Source: Plasmodium coatneyi (taxonomy: Eukaryota; Apicomplexa; Aconoidasida; Haemosporida; Plasmodiidae). Taken from it: a DNA stretch of 64,000 bases. The notes below the pieces were generated by a model. The model was not told the origin of the DNA and did no database searches. It worked only from the letters and a program-made list of their open reading frames with translations. The stretch covers positions 682,001-746,000 of the forward strand of contig NC_033559.1 in the NCBI RefSeq assembly GCF_001680005.1, read 5' to 3'. Both the position numbers and the translations under genes were made by a program. Positions 44,142 to 55,657 of the stretch are shown piece by piece (position 1 is the stretch's first letter; every line of letters starts with the position of its first letter).

Positions 44142-46601
44142 TTTTTTTTTTTTTTTTTTTTTCCTTTTCGCGCTTCGGTTGGAGTTTCTCCTTCCTCTAA
44201 AATTTGGAAGAACAAAGAATTCAAAGGTTTATCACCGTCCCTCTTAAACGGGGATAAAAAAGGAGGGGAGAAAGGCTACGAACATTGCCTGGGAAGGCGT
44301 TCCTACATCACGGAGAACGTGTTGCGCAGCCTATTGGTAGATTACCGGCAGTCCACTAACAACGCCGCAAACAAATCCGCTAAGAAGCTCTTCATAGCTT
44401 CCGTGGAGGGGACTTTCCTTGCGCAAAGCCGGGGAGCGGAACCGTCCACTGGATTGTCTGCACGCGCGGTGAGAACCATAGCCGAAAAATCCGGCTGGAA
44501 TAACTACTACATCTCCAACACAATGAAATCAACAGAAGCGAGTAATAGTAACAACAATCTGTTCTTCCTTGCGGTGAGCAAAAACAAAGCAACAATTTAT
44601 GAATACGATGTTCGCTTCAGCGGCCGCATAGTTGATGATATAGAAGAGCAGATCAAGCGAAGCGAAGAAAATGGTGTGCCACTGCCCAGCGAAAGTGCCA
44701 AACGCGAATGCGTTAAAGGTGAATGCACAGATGGGAAGCAAACAACCAAAAACAATGGAACGGTACAACCCCCAACACAAGTAAAAAAAACGGGAAACAA
44801 CAAATTCAACAATGATTTTGTAATTAATCGAGGTATTCGCATTTATAAAGAATTTGATGATGTGGAAGTCGCCACTTGCACAAATGATTATAAAAAAATT
44901 ATTCTGGTGAAGAAGTCCAACTTGAACGTGGCAGAAATGATCGACCTACTACACGGGGATGATGACACGAATAGGGGAGAGGCATCCTCCTCATTCCAAA
45001 TCAGGGCAAAGACGCCCATAAAGGCAATTTGTAGCAGCCCCAAGGATAGCCACCTGGTGTTGTACTGCCAATATAAACCGGAGGTATCACCACATAATTT
45101 GTTCGTGTATAGAATTGGCAAAGCAGCTGGAAAGAAGAATAAAAAAAAGAAATGTGATGGGGCCGTCGGGGATGGTAGCCACTGCGCGGATGAAAAAACA
45201 CCCAATGAAAAGTACAGCAAATTCCCCAAAAAAACGCCGAACACAGATGGGAAGCAAATGTCCGTGCATGGCAACAACACAGAGGATAACAGCAACAATG
45301 AGTATGGTGATAGTTTTCAGCGGGATGATAACCCTGATGAGAAGATTCCCGTGCGTGTGGACACGCTCAAAAGTTACAGCAGCAAGATGTGGCCCTTTTA
45401 CAAATGGATCGAGAGTGAATCTATTTGTGCCATTCGCATCAACAACACTATTTATGTATATAAGGAGAACAACTTTTCATCGTACGTGAGTAAACTGACC
45501 CTAGAGAATTTGGAATTTTTTGATGTGTCCCCTGAGCAAAGTAATAAAAAAGGAGGAGGAGAAGCGTTCATCGCGACGTACGAAAGGGGCAGTAAAGGTA
45601 AGCCTTCCGTTTTTAAGCTTTTCAAATCGTCTGATTTAGGTAACCATGTTTATTCGAAGAGTTTTTTCAACTCCGATGAGATGAAGCTTAAATGGAACAA
45701 AAATGCCACTGCGGTGTTGTTAAATGTACACACACAGGTGGATAAGGAGAAGCAGTATTACTATGGATTGAGCAATTTATTTTTTATCGACACGACTAAA
45801 TTTAGCGAGGTGAACATAATGACCGATCGTGGACAAATCTATGACTGCATTTGGTCCTACAATCAAAATAAATTTTATGTTTGCAAAGGAGACATTCCTG
45901 CAGAAATTGTTCTGTATGACAAATGTGCTAACGTAGCGCATTCCTTTGGAAGGCATAAATTTAACACCTTAAGGTTGAATTGTTCAGAAAAGTTGCTTCT
46001 AACAGGTGGGTTTGGGAACTTAAGTGGAGACATCACTTTGTGGAACACCTCCACAAAAAAGGAAGTCACCAAAACGAAAGCATCCTGTGCAGTCCTATGT
46101 GAATTCTTTAACGATGGGAAACATTTCCTCACAGCAACTACCCACCCAAGACTTCGAGTGGATAATCATTTGAAAATATTCACCCACGATGGTTTCATCG
46201 TTAGTAGAATTAACTTTGAAGAATTATACAATGTTACTATTCTCCCTTTTAATAAGATTAATTTTTGCGAATCAGATGCCTCGTTGGGAATTTACATGGA
46301 AAATTCGAATAAGCAACTATACATCCATAAGCAGCTAGGTATCGATTCGAAGAAAACTGGCGTTTACCGTGCTCCTGGAACATCCGCCACTGCGAGCGCA
46401 ATTTTAAGTGGGTTCATGAATGCTAAGAAGCCAACACAAAAACTAAGCAAACCCAAACCACCGGGTGCCAACTTCGTGCAGGAGAAGGAAAAGAAGACGA
46501 CGACGTCGAAGAAGAAGAACAAAAAGAAGAAGAATACACAAACGGAGGACAGCGCCCCACCGGGGGAGGCAGAAGAGAACGCCGAGGGGGACGAACCGTA
46601 G
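44142..46601 (+). CDS. EIF2A: eukaryotic translation initiation factor 2A (eIF2A), 5' end unresolved
   Basis: A single long open frame of about 810 residues, incomplete at the 5' end. No ATG occurs until the Met in SNTMKSTEAS, about 120 residues in, so the start must lie in an upstream exon. The C-terminal half is a WD-like beta-propeller with eIF2A signatures: LTGGFGNLSGDITLWNTST, then FFNDGKHFLTATTHPRLRVD and NHLKIFTHDGFIV. These match the family pattern GFGNLxGxxxxWD and LTATxxPRLRVxNxxKI. Asn/Lys-rich low-complexity inserts (about residues 190-225 and 325-400) are typical Plasmodium expansions. The tail is Lys-rich (KKNKKKKN) then acidic, ending EGDEP. eIF2A delivers initiator tRNA in alternative initiation in other eukaryotes; its role in Plasmodium is inference. 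Confidence 0.85.
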   Translation, partial: FFFFFFFPFRASVGVSPSSKIWKNKEFKGLSPSLLNGDKKGGEKGYEHCLGRRSYITENVLRSLLVDYRQSTNNAANKSAKKLFIASVEGTFLAQSRGAEPSTGLSARAVRTIAEKSGWNNYYISNTMKSTEASNSNNNLFFLAVSKNKATIYEYDVRFSGRIVDDIEEQIKRSEENGVPLPSESAKRECVKGECTDGKQTTKNNGTVQPPTQVKKTGNNKFNNDFVINRGIRIYKEFDDVEVATCTNDYKKIILVKKSNLNVAEMIDLLHGDDDTNRGEASSSFQIRAKTPIKAICSSPKDSHLVLYCQYKPEVSPHNLFVYRIGKAAGKKNKKKKCDGAVGDGSHCADEKTPNEKYSKFPKKTPNTDGKQMSVHGNNTEDNSNNEYGDSFQRDDNPDEKIPVRVDTLKSYSSKMWPFYKWIESESICAIRINNTIYVYKENNFSSYVSKLTLENLEFFDVSPEQSNKKGGGEAFIATYERGSKGKPSVFKLFKSSDLGNHVYSKSFFNSDEMKLKWNKNATAVLLNVHTQVDKEKQYYYGLSNLFFIDTTKFSEVNIMTDRGQIYDCIWSYNQNKFYVCKGDIPAEIVLYDKCANVAHSFGRHKFNTLRLNCSEKLLLTGGFGNLSGDITLWNTSTKKEVTKTKASCAVLCEFFNDGKHFLTATTHPRLRVDNHLKIFTHDGFIVSRINFEELYNVTILPFNKINFCESDASLGIYMENSNKQLYIHKQLGIDSKKTGVYRAPGTSATASAILSGFMNAKKPTQKLSKPKPPGANFVQEKEKKTTTSKKKNKKKKNTQTEDSAPPGEAEENAEGDEP

Positions 46602-46833
46602 CAATATTACCCCACCAAAATAGGGGAGAACCCTACCATGTGTATTGCAATTTGCATCTGTTAAGTAGCTTCCCACAAACAAAGGTGGGGGCGTTTCTGG
46701 AAGCCCCGGCCTCATCGCGCGGCAAAATACCCCACCGTGTAAAATATGTTCTCAAATCGTGTACCATCCTAATGCATCCCTTTTTTTCCTCTTTGGAAAA
46801 ACGTAGCAAATAGAAACACCTTTTGACTTTACC
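46602..46833. other. eIF2A 3' flank
   Basis: Short intergenic sequence between the eIF2A stop and a minus-strand open frame. Nothing else seen. Confidence 0.5.
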
Positions 46834-47193
46834 TCAACGATGAAATTTTCTCCCTTCCGTCAAATCAACTAAATTGATCTTACTATTTGGGGAAGGGACG
46901 AATATATGAGAATTTGCCGCTGCATCCATCGTGTTGGTATCATTCACGTTGGGGGTCTGCTCAGAGGGGGTATAGCTATGTTTTGTAATCACCCTTAAGA
47001 GTGACCAACCTAAAATTAACGTAACGGGGAATGGATCCTCCCCAATATAAAAAAAAACTTTCACAAAATTGTGAAGGGGGCAAAACTGCCATTCGCTCAT
47101 GTTCGGTCCACCCATATCCCAAACAAACCACACGTTCTGCGGCAAAAGCAGGGGGATATAGCTCCATCTCGCCGCATATTTTTTCCATTTCAA
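46834..47193 (-). CDS. possible small hypothetical protein (119 codons)
   Basis: Not recognised. The open frame has mixed, non-repetitive composition, unlike the shadow frames nearby: Trp-rich start (MKWKKYAARWSYIPLLLPQ), one moderately hydrophobic stretch (FPVTLILGWSLLRVI) and a polar C-terminus. The basic, aromatic N-terminus would suit a mitochondrial or membrane-anchored protein, but that is speculation. It lies alone between eIF2A and HSP40, tail-to-tail with eIF2A. It could be one exon of a longer gene or chance. Confidence 0.4.
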   Translation of the reverse strand: MKWKKYAARWSYIPLLLPQNVWFVWDMGGPNMSEWQFCPLHNFVKVFFYIGEDPFPVTLILGWSLLRVITKHSYTPSEQTPNVNDTNTMDAAANSHIFVPSPNSKINLVDLTEGRKFHR

Positions 47194-48203
47194 TACTAAT
47201 TATATGATATGAAGCTCCTTTAAAATTTGAGGTAAATATTTATATATGCGTGATTATAAAGGATGCGAAAATGAGAAAAGCGCTGTTCTTATATGTACGT
47301 GTATGGAGTGTACACATTTATGCATAAGCACACATGGACACACGCACATGTGAAGGCGCATGTGCAGATGCTTATATATAAGCGTTTTTCACACGTGCAT
47401 TCGTGCACGCGTGGGGTCATATACAATTTGGATGGGAAAAAAAAAAAATAATAATAAATAAAAAAAATAAAATAATTTAATTTAGCCTTCCAGCCACAAA
47501 AGTTAAACCAGTTATGCAAAAAACCAAAAAAAAGAAAATATGCGATGAATATTTAACTGTTCTTCCTCCGGGCACAAATACGCACTGTTCCCTTCAATCG
47601 AATCGCTTCGTCGCTCTCGCAGTTGCTGCTCATGTGTGGGTGTAATTCCGGCTTCGTTTTACATTTCTACGTGCGCGCCTATATGTGCATAGGTACAAAA
47701 ATGCATGCCCACGTTCCTGAGAACGTACACATACACGGCACAACACATGCGTGACGCCAAAAATTGGGCAAGGGAAAAAGGTGAGCACACTTCGTTACAA
47801 CTGCAAATCCTTCCTCAGAGTTCTACCGAAGGGGAGGTATCTCAAACACACGCTGCATTTAAAATAGAGTTGTGGCGCCTCTTCTGCATGGTTAGCGAAA
47901 AAGTGGAGCAATGCGACGAAGTACGCATCTGTTTCGCTTTTCACTTCCTGCACGTAAATTGTCTTAGTTAAAATTGGGCATCTGCTCGTGTGGTGATGGC
48001 CTCTGCTTTCCCCTTTCTAGGGTTTACTAAATTCAGTATAAAAAGGTCACTCTTTGCTTTGACCTGATTCGTTTGATTAATTCTGCTGGGCCACTTTTAT
48101 TTTTCTTCTCCCTTTTATAAAATTGTGCCATAGTTATGTATCCCTCTTGATGAGGAATGTTCCACGCAGTTTGCGCTAACCGCGATGCTTTGGGGAAGCC
48201 CTC
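47194..48203. other. intergenic region before HSP40 3' end
   Basis: No gene supported. AT-rich with poly-A near 47440-47475 and CA/TG-rich sequence around 47290-47410. Confidence 0.5.
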
Positions 48204-49986
48204 TCATTGCTGCGCGCAGGCGACTCTCTGACCCTCCATCTCGGGTTGATGATCTTCGTCATCGTAGGCTTCCTGCTGTTGCTGCTTGCTCAGTCTCTGT
48301 TTCAGATATTCCTTGTCGACCGTCTGGCATGTGACAACTTCACATTCGCTATTTTCCAAATCGTATTTCTTTTCAATTTCATTTTGTTTTTTTAAAATTT
48401 TCAAAATTTCCTTCTCCTTATTTGTTATGATTAAATCCATGGGGTACTCCACCTCGAAGGTAATGTATAGGTTTCCCTTTTTAAATGGATCCTTATACGT
48501 TGGCATTCCTTCTTCCGCTATTTCCCTAATATCTCCATGTCTCACAAATCCAGAGTTTGTACAGTCGACTAAAATTTTCCTCTCATCCAAGTGCACAATC
48601 TCTGCAACAAAACCGGTTAACGATTCGTACAAGGAGATTTTATGTGAGATAAACAAATCGACTCCTTCTCTTCTGAATAGCTGATGTGGCTTCTCATTCA
48701 GTATGACCACAAGATTTCCTGTAATTACATTTGGTTTTTCGTCTGCCTCCCCATTGAATACAATTTTATGTTTATTTGGGGCTCCCTTTGGAATATACAC
48801 TTCGATAATTTTTCTTGTCTTTAAAACGCATCCTCCTTTACAATTTGCACACTTATCCTTTTCGTTAAATATTTTTCCCTTTCCTCTACATCCATTGCAG
48901 GTTACTTCCGTCTGGTGTAATACACTGGAGTGATACCTCATGTAGGTCTTAGTTCCTCTTCCGTTGCATTGCTTGCAGTCCACTTTGGCATCCTTTGGTC
49001 CACCATGACCTTCACAATTGGCACATATAACATCTTTACTTATGGCTAATTTTTTGGTCGCTCCGTTGTATAGTTGCTCCAGAGTTACCTTCACTTCGCT
49101 CACAATATCTTCTCCTCTCTTTTTCTTTCCCTTTCCTGCATTCAGTATGAAGTCAAACAGATCGGTTGCTTCGGTTGGCTGTTCTCCATTTTCGAGACCT
49201 TCCTCTCCGTACTCGTCGTACAATTTCCTTTTTTCCTCATCAGACAGAACTTCGTATGCCCTCGAGATTTCTTTAAATTTCTCTGGATCTCCTCCCTTAT
49301 CTGGGTGATGTATTATGGCTAATTTTCTGTACGCTTTTTTTACTTCATCTGTGGTGCAGTTTTTTTTTAAATTCAAAACTTCGTAATATTTTGAATTGTT
49401 CACCTGAACGGAGGGGCGAAAATAATAAAAAAAAAAGCAATTTTGTATGAACTGTTCAGGCGTTTTATTTTATTTTATTTTTTTTTTTTTTTTCAGCTAG
49501 CTATTCCTTCGTTCCACTGCAGTGCGGTGTTTTCCATTCGTTGTGTGCACAAAAAAAAGGGAGCTCGTTCTTAAATGCGGAAAAGAACAAATCGGCAGCG
49601 CAGCAATGTGGCAGATCCGTGTTGGCATAGGCACATTTAACTTTTCCACATGCACAGTCTTAAGGGCGAGCTCGCCACACAACGTGTTGTTTCCCCCTCT
49701 GTTCGTGCACAGCATGGCACATGTTAGCGAAACTTGTGCGCGCGGGCTGCGGCGCAGCTGGACGTGTGGTTACATGTCTGTACATGTTTTCATATACGAA
49801 GGGGTGTGGGTAACTTGGTAAAAGGAAACATGTTTCCAAGTATGTACAAAGGCGTGCTTCCATATCCCCCACTGGGCGCCTTCACAGCTCCTCTCTGCCA
49901 CTCATTCCGCTCTTGCTTACTTCTCTTTTCCTACGGGTTTGTTGCCCGCCCATAGAATCAAAGGGGAAACCAGAAGAGAAAAACAT
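48204..49986 (-). CDS. HSP40: type I HSP40/DnaJ co-chaperone with C-terminal CaaX box
   Basis: Co-chaperone that stimulates HSP70 ATPase. Two minus-strand exons: 49921-49986 (22 codons, MFFSSGFPFDS then GQQTRRKRE, donor GTAAGC) and 48204-49403, giving 421 aa. Exon 2 opens with Val after a CAG acceptor, so without exon 1 the protein has no Met start. J domain: HPD motif at residues 55-57 within AIIHHPDKGG. Four zinc-finger repeats follow the Gly/acidic linker (CANCEGHG, CKQCNGRG, CNGCRGKG, CANCKGGC; the last lacks the final Gly). Two beta-barrel substrate domains follow. The C-terminus is Gln-rich, then DEDHQPEME and CAQQ, a farnesylation-type CaaX. The P. falciparum homologue is reported as a major farnesylated protein. 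The T-rich intron is 517 bp. Confidence 0.95.
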
Positions 49987-52900
49987 TTTTCACTTTCTTA
50001 AATGTAGGGGATGTGAACTGTAGTTTTTGTAAAATTATCAGCTTTGGGAAACTCTACAAATGATAACTCTCTGAGTTATGTGGCACTCAATTCGTATGGC
50101 CGTATTTTTCAGGAGAAGATGTTAACGCAATTTTTTTTTTTTTTTTTCGTAGGATGCATGGATGTACGTTTTTCTTCTTCTTCCTTCTTTTAAGGGTTTC
50201 TTTTTGGTCGCGCGTTTTTTTCTCCTTTTTTTTTAATTTAGCTCTGCTCACATATGGTACGTGTTCGCGTTTGTGTTCGTATACAAATAAGCATGTAACG
50301 CATGTACACTTGAAATGTATGTATGTACCCTTATGTATTTATGTTCGTTCACGTAAGCTTATGTATGTGCTATTTACGCATGTGGAGGGGTTCCCTTGCT
50401 AATAATAACATTGTACGTATGTATATATATGCACGTGCTACATATGCGTAATATGCTAAATGATGTGGGCGCTGGTAGGCTGGCATCAACAATGGCTTAT
50501 GCAGTATACGTGAACATTTTTACTCTTTAATTTTTTCCCCTCCTTTGGTTTTTCCTTTTCTTGCTTTAATTATTTATTTTTTTATTTTTTTTTATTTTTT
50601 TTTCTTACCATTTAAGGTTCATGGCTATTTCGAAAAAAGTGCATGTTGCAGCTGCATCGGTGGCCATTTATTTTTTTTTTTAAAAGCCCCTCTCCCCCCC
50701 TGGCGTTTTCGCCCATGTAGTAGTAGCATTTAGTAGTAAGTAGTAGGCTTGTTATAAATGGCAAGAGACGTTTGCACGTGCATAGAAACACAGAAATAAA
50801 GTAAAGTATGCCCGCGGCGGGGTGGATAGGTTGACGAAGGAACATTAGTGGATATATATGTACCATTCCATACACTTATGTATGCTTCAACTAGGAAAAA
50901 CACATGGGCTTATTTATTTTTTTTTTTTTTTTTTGGCCACTTCATATTATGCTACATATTTATAGCGCCCCTTATGCTGATGCAACTCTGTAAGTATGTA
51001 TATGTACATTTCGAATGCGTGTATTATGTAAAAGTCACGGTGGATTCTTTTAAAAGCGCTGAGGAAGGAAGCTACGCGTGGACCTTCATTCTTTTGACGA
51101 CAACTTGTGTGCATAAAGCAGGCACAATAGCAAGAGCCACGCAATCAAATGGGCAAATATGAATACATATGTATTCATCTCGTGTATGTGTTAATAGCGC
51201 GCTCGCGTGCCTGTATATGAGCGCATGGTTAATTGCCCTTGTACCAACTTCTTTTATTTTTCTGTTCGCCACTTCGTACGCTGGAAAAAAAAATTTGCAG
51301 TTGCATGGGCCCGCCCCCTTGTGATCAAGTCCCAATTGGGGAGTTTTGTATGTCACTGAAAAAAGCACCCCTTTGATGGAAATAGACCTCTTTTTCCGTG
51401 TCACCAGGCAACATATGCTGCGTCGTCCGTGGTCATGTTTGCCACCACGTTAGCAGCTTTGTTCACACCATATGTTCTCTGAGGCATGCGAAAGGTTACC
51501 TTCCTTCAGCACTTTTCCGATCAAAAAGTTCCAATTTTTCTGTATTAAGCGGCACTACTGCACGTACGTATGCACAACTTGTGTATGATAAAAAAAAAAA
51601 AAAGAAAAAAAAAGGTTTAGCGAAAGGGAAGGTAGTCACATATGTGTGCATTTCTTTTACTCGAAAAAGAAACGAATGGTAAAAGTAGCACCCCGGGTGT
51701 AGGCACGCGTATCCCCGTACTTTGTTCATCACAAGTGGTGACTTCCTACTTATCGGGGGTGCATTCCATGGGTTACACCCTTGTGAAGGGTACACAAGAG
51801 ACGGATAGGGGCATACCTCCATACGTATAGTTAAATACAAAGTGGCGAGGGCACCAAGTGGGAACCGCTTTGGAGTAACGTCCAAATTTGTTCAGTGCAC
51901 TTAAACGACTCTCTTTTACACACCTGTTCTGTTCCGCAACCACCCCCATAAGTGGATGGCACATTTCGACTGTGCTCCTGGTCGAAAAAAGAAAAATTCT
52001 ACTCATTACCGTGTTCTTCCCAAATGAACAGACATATAGATGATGTCCATTCAACCTCCCTATCCGAGTTGTACACCACGTTGGTAAAAAAAAAGTGGTG
52101 AATTTTTTCTTTTTTTTATTCCAACCTCTTATCATTCACGTAACAAAATTGAATAAGCGGACATGGGTACCGTCCAACTTTTGTGCTTTATAAATGCCAC
52201 CTTACACATTTGCTCAATTCTATACGCAATAAAAGTTGGTCAGTTAAAGGGGGAAGGCAGACGGACCATGCGGAAGGCGCTCCGCTTGAGTGGAAAACCT
52301 CTCAGCTATTTCTCCATAGAATAACCATCATGCTGAGATTTAATCCGTCGTGCATTTTTCCCTAATTTGGAAGGTGCATGTGTTCTTATACGTGTCTCCA
52401 ACAATAGGGCACACGCAGAAGTGATACAGTGGCGCAGGTTAGCTCTTTTACCAACTGCGAAGCAGCCAATTTGCGGAATGGAAAAGGCTAATTCTGGTGT
52501 GCTGGCATTTCGTTAGGCTGCCTTGTAGTGACGCTATTATTAGAGGCGTCGCCGTCTTGATAATTTAGCCTAACTTGTTCAGGCGAAAAAGAAAACTATT
52601 TTTAAAAGTGTTCAAAAAGTGATTACATACAGGTTAACAGATTGTGTGTGTAAGTAAGGAATCCTCGGCCCCCCTCTGTCAATCGCTGTGACTATTTTTT
52701 TTTTTTTCCCTCCCCAGAAATGCGCCAAATTGTTTCCATAACGAGTGGGGGGAAGGAAAAAAAATTAGATCGCTGAAGTGTACGGATGGGGCAGCGTGAG
52801 GAGGGCCCACATTAATAAACTCTCCACCCATGGTGCAGTTAAGGCATAGTGTGAAAAAAAATGCACCCTGGGGAGAAGCCCGCCTGATGGATTACACGCT

Positions 52901-53277
52901 CAGGGAGGCAAGAATAAGTTAGAATTTCTTTTTTTTTTCACTTTTGCAAATTTATGTTGAAAAGGGCACACAAGTTGCGTGCCAACGGAGTCGTTGTTTT
53001 TTGTTCACGCGAAGGAGAGATGCTTCCCGATTAGCCGCCCTTCGTTCTGCCCTTCGTTAGGTTATCCCCATATAGTAAGGGCAGAGGGGGCTGCACTGTT
53101 TTTGTGTCCAGGAAGGGAAACATCGCGCCTGAACATTGCGTAGCAAATATAAACAACATAGAGGGAAGAAAGAAGCCCGGTTGGGGTGATACATAATCAC
53201 AGGGACACACTTGGAAAGAGCCCCCTCGAAGGAGTGTCACCATAATATTTTTGCTACACACAATCCGTTATCGCAAA
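49987..53277. other. intergenic region between HSP40 and TRAPPC5
   Basis: About 3.3 kb, a divergent spacer. Several T-rich runs (50130-50235, 50570-50600, 50910-50930) and GTATGTA/TATATG-rich stretches. No ORF in it shows a recognisable domain, and no tRNA-like structure was seen. Confidence 0.55.
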
Positions 53278-53832
53278 ATGGAGAAAGGGAAAAACGCAGT
53301 GGAACTAGAACTTAACAGAGCCCCCCAAGAAGTCAGTCTGAGCGCATTCAGCATTCTGTTCAGCGAAATCGTGCAGTATTGTTTATGGAAGAGTAAGCGG
53401 GGCTATCGAATTGAAGACTCCCTACATGAGATGGGCTTAAGAGTTGGTTATAAGCTAAACGAATACCTACCATATAAGAATAAAACGAAGAGGTGTGTAA
53501 GCATTATAAGCATTCTAACCTTCCTGTCTAAGCACTTGTGGAAGTACCTATTTCAACATTCCTCAGATTTGCTGAAATCTCAAGATAGCATTTATGAGTA
53601 CATGCTTTGTGACAAAAATATTTTACTAAATAGATTTATTAGCGTGCCCAAGGATTATGGAAATATAAACTGCGCTTCCTTCGCAGCTGGCATCGTGGAG
53701 GGGATGCTCTGCAGTTCGGAGTTCCAAGCAGAGGTGACGGCACACACGGTGTATGAGGATGACAAGAATTTTAACACCACCATTTTTATCAAGTTCTATC
53801 CGGAGGTTGTGGACAGGGAGAAGAGTCACTAA
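53278..53832 (+). CDS. TRAPPC5: TRAPP complex subunit TRAPPC5 (Trs31/Bet3 family)
   Basis: Small core subunit of the TRAPP vesicle-tethering/Rab-GEF complex acting in ER-Golgi traffic. The first ATG at 53278 (MEKGKNAVELEL) gives 184 aa, matching the usual length of about 185-195; the frame upstream of it lacks ATG. Family landmarks are visible: EVSLSAFSILFSEIVQYC near the N-terminus, GLRVGYKL, the LLNRFISVPKDYGNINCASF block and AGIVEGMLCSSEF, then a beta-strand tail ending TIFIKFYPEVV. The Cys within NCASF is the position conserved in Bet3-fold proteins. Single exon, no anomalies. Expressed alone on the plus strand. Confidence 0.93.
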   Translation: MEKGKNAVELELNRAPQEVSLSAFSILFSEIVQYCLWKSKRGYRIEDSLHEMGLRVGYKLNEYLPYKNKTKRCVSIISILTFLSKHLWKYLFQHSSDLLKSQDSIYEYMLCDKNILLNRFISVPKDYGNINCASFAAGIVEGMLCSSEFQAEVTAHTVYEDDKNFNTTIFIKFYPEVVDREKSH

Positions 53833-55657
53833 TGTGACAGGGGGAGGAGTTTACATAAAAAAAAAAACTTATTTTTTATTTTGTTAAGGGGCTCCCATAT
53901 CACCTTCTCCACTTCGCTACATTTGCTTTGCTTTGCTTTTTTTTTTTTTTTTTTTGATGAAATTTCCAAATGGGTATTTTCATACCAGCGGAAATTCACT
54001 CCAGCCGCTCTGAGTAAATTCTCGGCGCGCAGCGTTGTACCCGCATGGTTAGCGATGTTACCCAGTGTAACTTCCCCCCCCTTTTGTGACACCCATTTAC
54101 ACAAGTAGCAGCAGAACATAACCTACATAGGAGTACCCACCCGAGGGACAACCCCTTTTCCTTTCCATGCACAAAAACTTGTATACCCAGTTTTGGGAAA
54201 CAAACTCCCTTTCACGAGGAGAACACATGATTCTGTCTTTTATTCTGCGTGGTTAAAAAACTTTTCGATTCGTTCCCTATATGTGTATGAACATTCCCGC
54301 TGTTGGGGAATAAATCGGGGAGAGCGAGCGAAGGGGTGAAGCCCTGTTGGGGGGACGTACACACGGGGTGGTTCCAAAAATTTACACCCACCTGGAAAAA
54401 AGGAAAAAAAAAAAAACCCATAATTTCCCCCTCTCCTTTTTGCGAAAATCTTATTTTCCACTCGTTACACAATTTTCTCTTTTCCAAAACGAATGAAAAA
54501 ATTATGCCACTTCACAGTTAGCCCGTGCGCACTGCTCTGGTACATTTCCCCATAGAATAATTCGCTAAGGATGAAATTCTTCCACCCCGGCCTAACTTTG
54601 GAATTTTCCATTTGCCTTAACATGTATCTTACTTCCGCCACCAAACTGAGGGTAAAGGATGCATAATTAAAAAAAAAAAAAAATCACATACGTATGAAAA
54701 TAAATACGAGCACACATACTTATGTGCGTATATGTATGCCTAATGCAGCTTCGGCGGGCTCCGGAGAGGACCCGCCAGGTTGCCGAGGCTGGTTTAAATT
54801 AGATCAGCTCCCGTTTCCGGAAATGGATATTCCGCAACTGTTAATTTGCGTGCATGGTGCATTATAAAGCTATGAGTCTTTCGCCGGGGATGCACCTGCT
54901 CGTTAGGCAATTCATATCCGCTTATATCTGGGCATTCTCCTCACCATTGGTAAAAAAAAAAAAAAAAAAAAAAGAGAAAGGAATGAGAAAAAAAAAAAAC
55001 CTACGGAGAAAATTCCCATACAGCGTATATTGCCAAATGGACCCATTTTTCTCTTTCACGTAAAAATTATGAGCACCAAAATAAATCATCGGATAAATTT
55101 TCCTTTTCCTGTTCGTTTTACTTAAGACGAAGTGACCCCCCTTACCCCCAAGTGGGCTCTCTCATGAGCTAATCGCGCAAGTGGGCATAACCATCTGCTC
55201 AGTTTTGTGCTGCCATTTAAGGGAGATTGCGTGTTTTCCATTTTGCATACTCTTTTCAATTTTGTATACCTTTTCTTTTTTCCGCCGGCCATTCGGTACA
55301 CAGTGCACTTTTTTTTTCTCTCCTTCTGGGAGGCAAAACGGAGAATGCCTCTTGCACACGCATTGTGCACGTTGGCATACACATGAGAGTTAAGAAGGGC
55401 TGCTCCACCCATTCGGAGGAGAAGTTCAGATCAGTACACGTGCTGAGGTGTGTCACCACGAACTTGTTCGTTACGCATAGCTGGTTTTTGCTTCTTTCCC
55501 CTCTCAACAGTGTTTGCGCTTGCGAAGCTGTATTTTCCGCCCCGCCACTTTCTTCTATCACCTTTACACTGTCACACCTGGTGATTTCCAAAGCTGCTCG
55601 CTTTGGAGGTGACATCGTACTGTCCCACTTTTTCTGCTGCCCCCCCCCGTGCGTAAA
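53833..55657. other. intergenic region between TRAPPC5 and acyl-CoA synthetase
   Basis: No supported gene. Contains poly-A/T tracts (53938-53956, 54670, 54950-55000) and the promoter of the acyl-CoA synthetase gene. Overlapping open frames near 55230-55660 on both strands look random. Confidence 0.5.

Noticed and set aside
44133..44162. eIF2A starting with a poly-Phe peptide
   Set aside because: The start would be a TTG codon in a splice-acceptor-like poly-T tract; an upstream exon is more likely.
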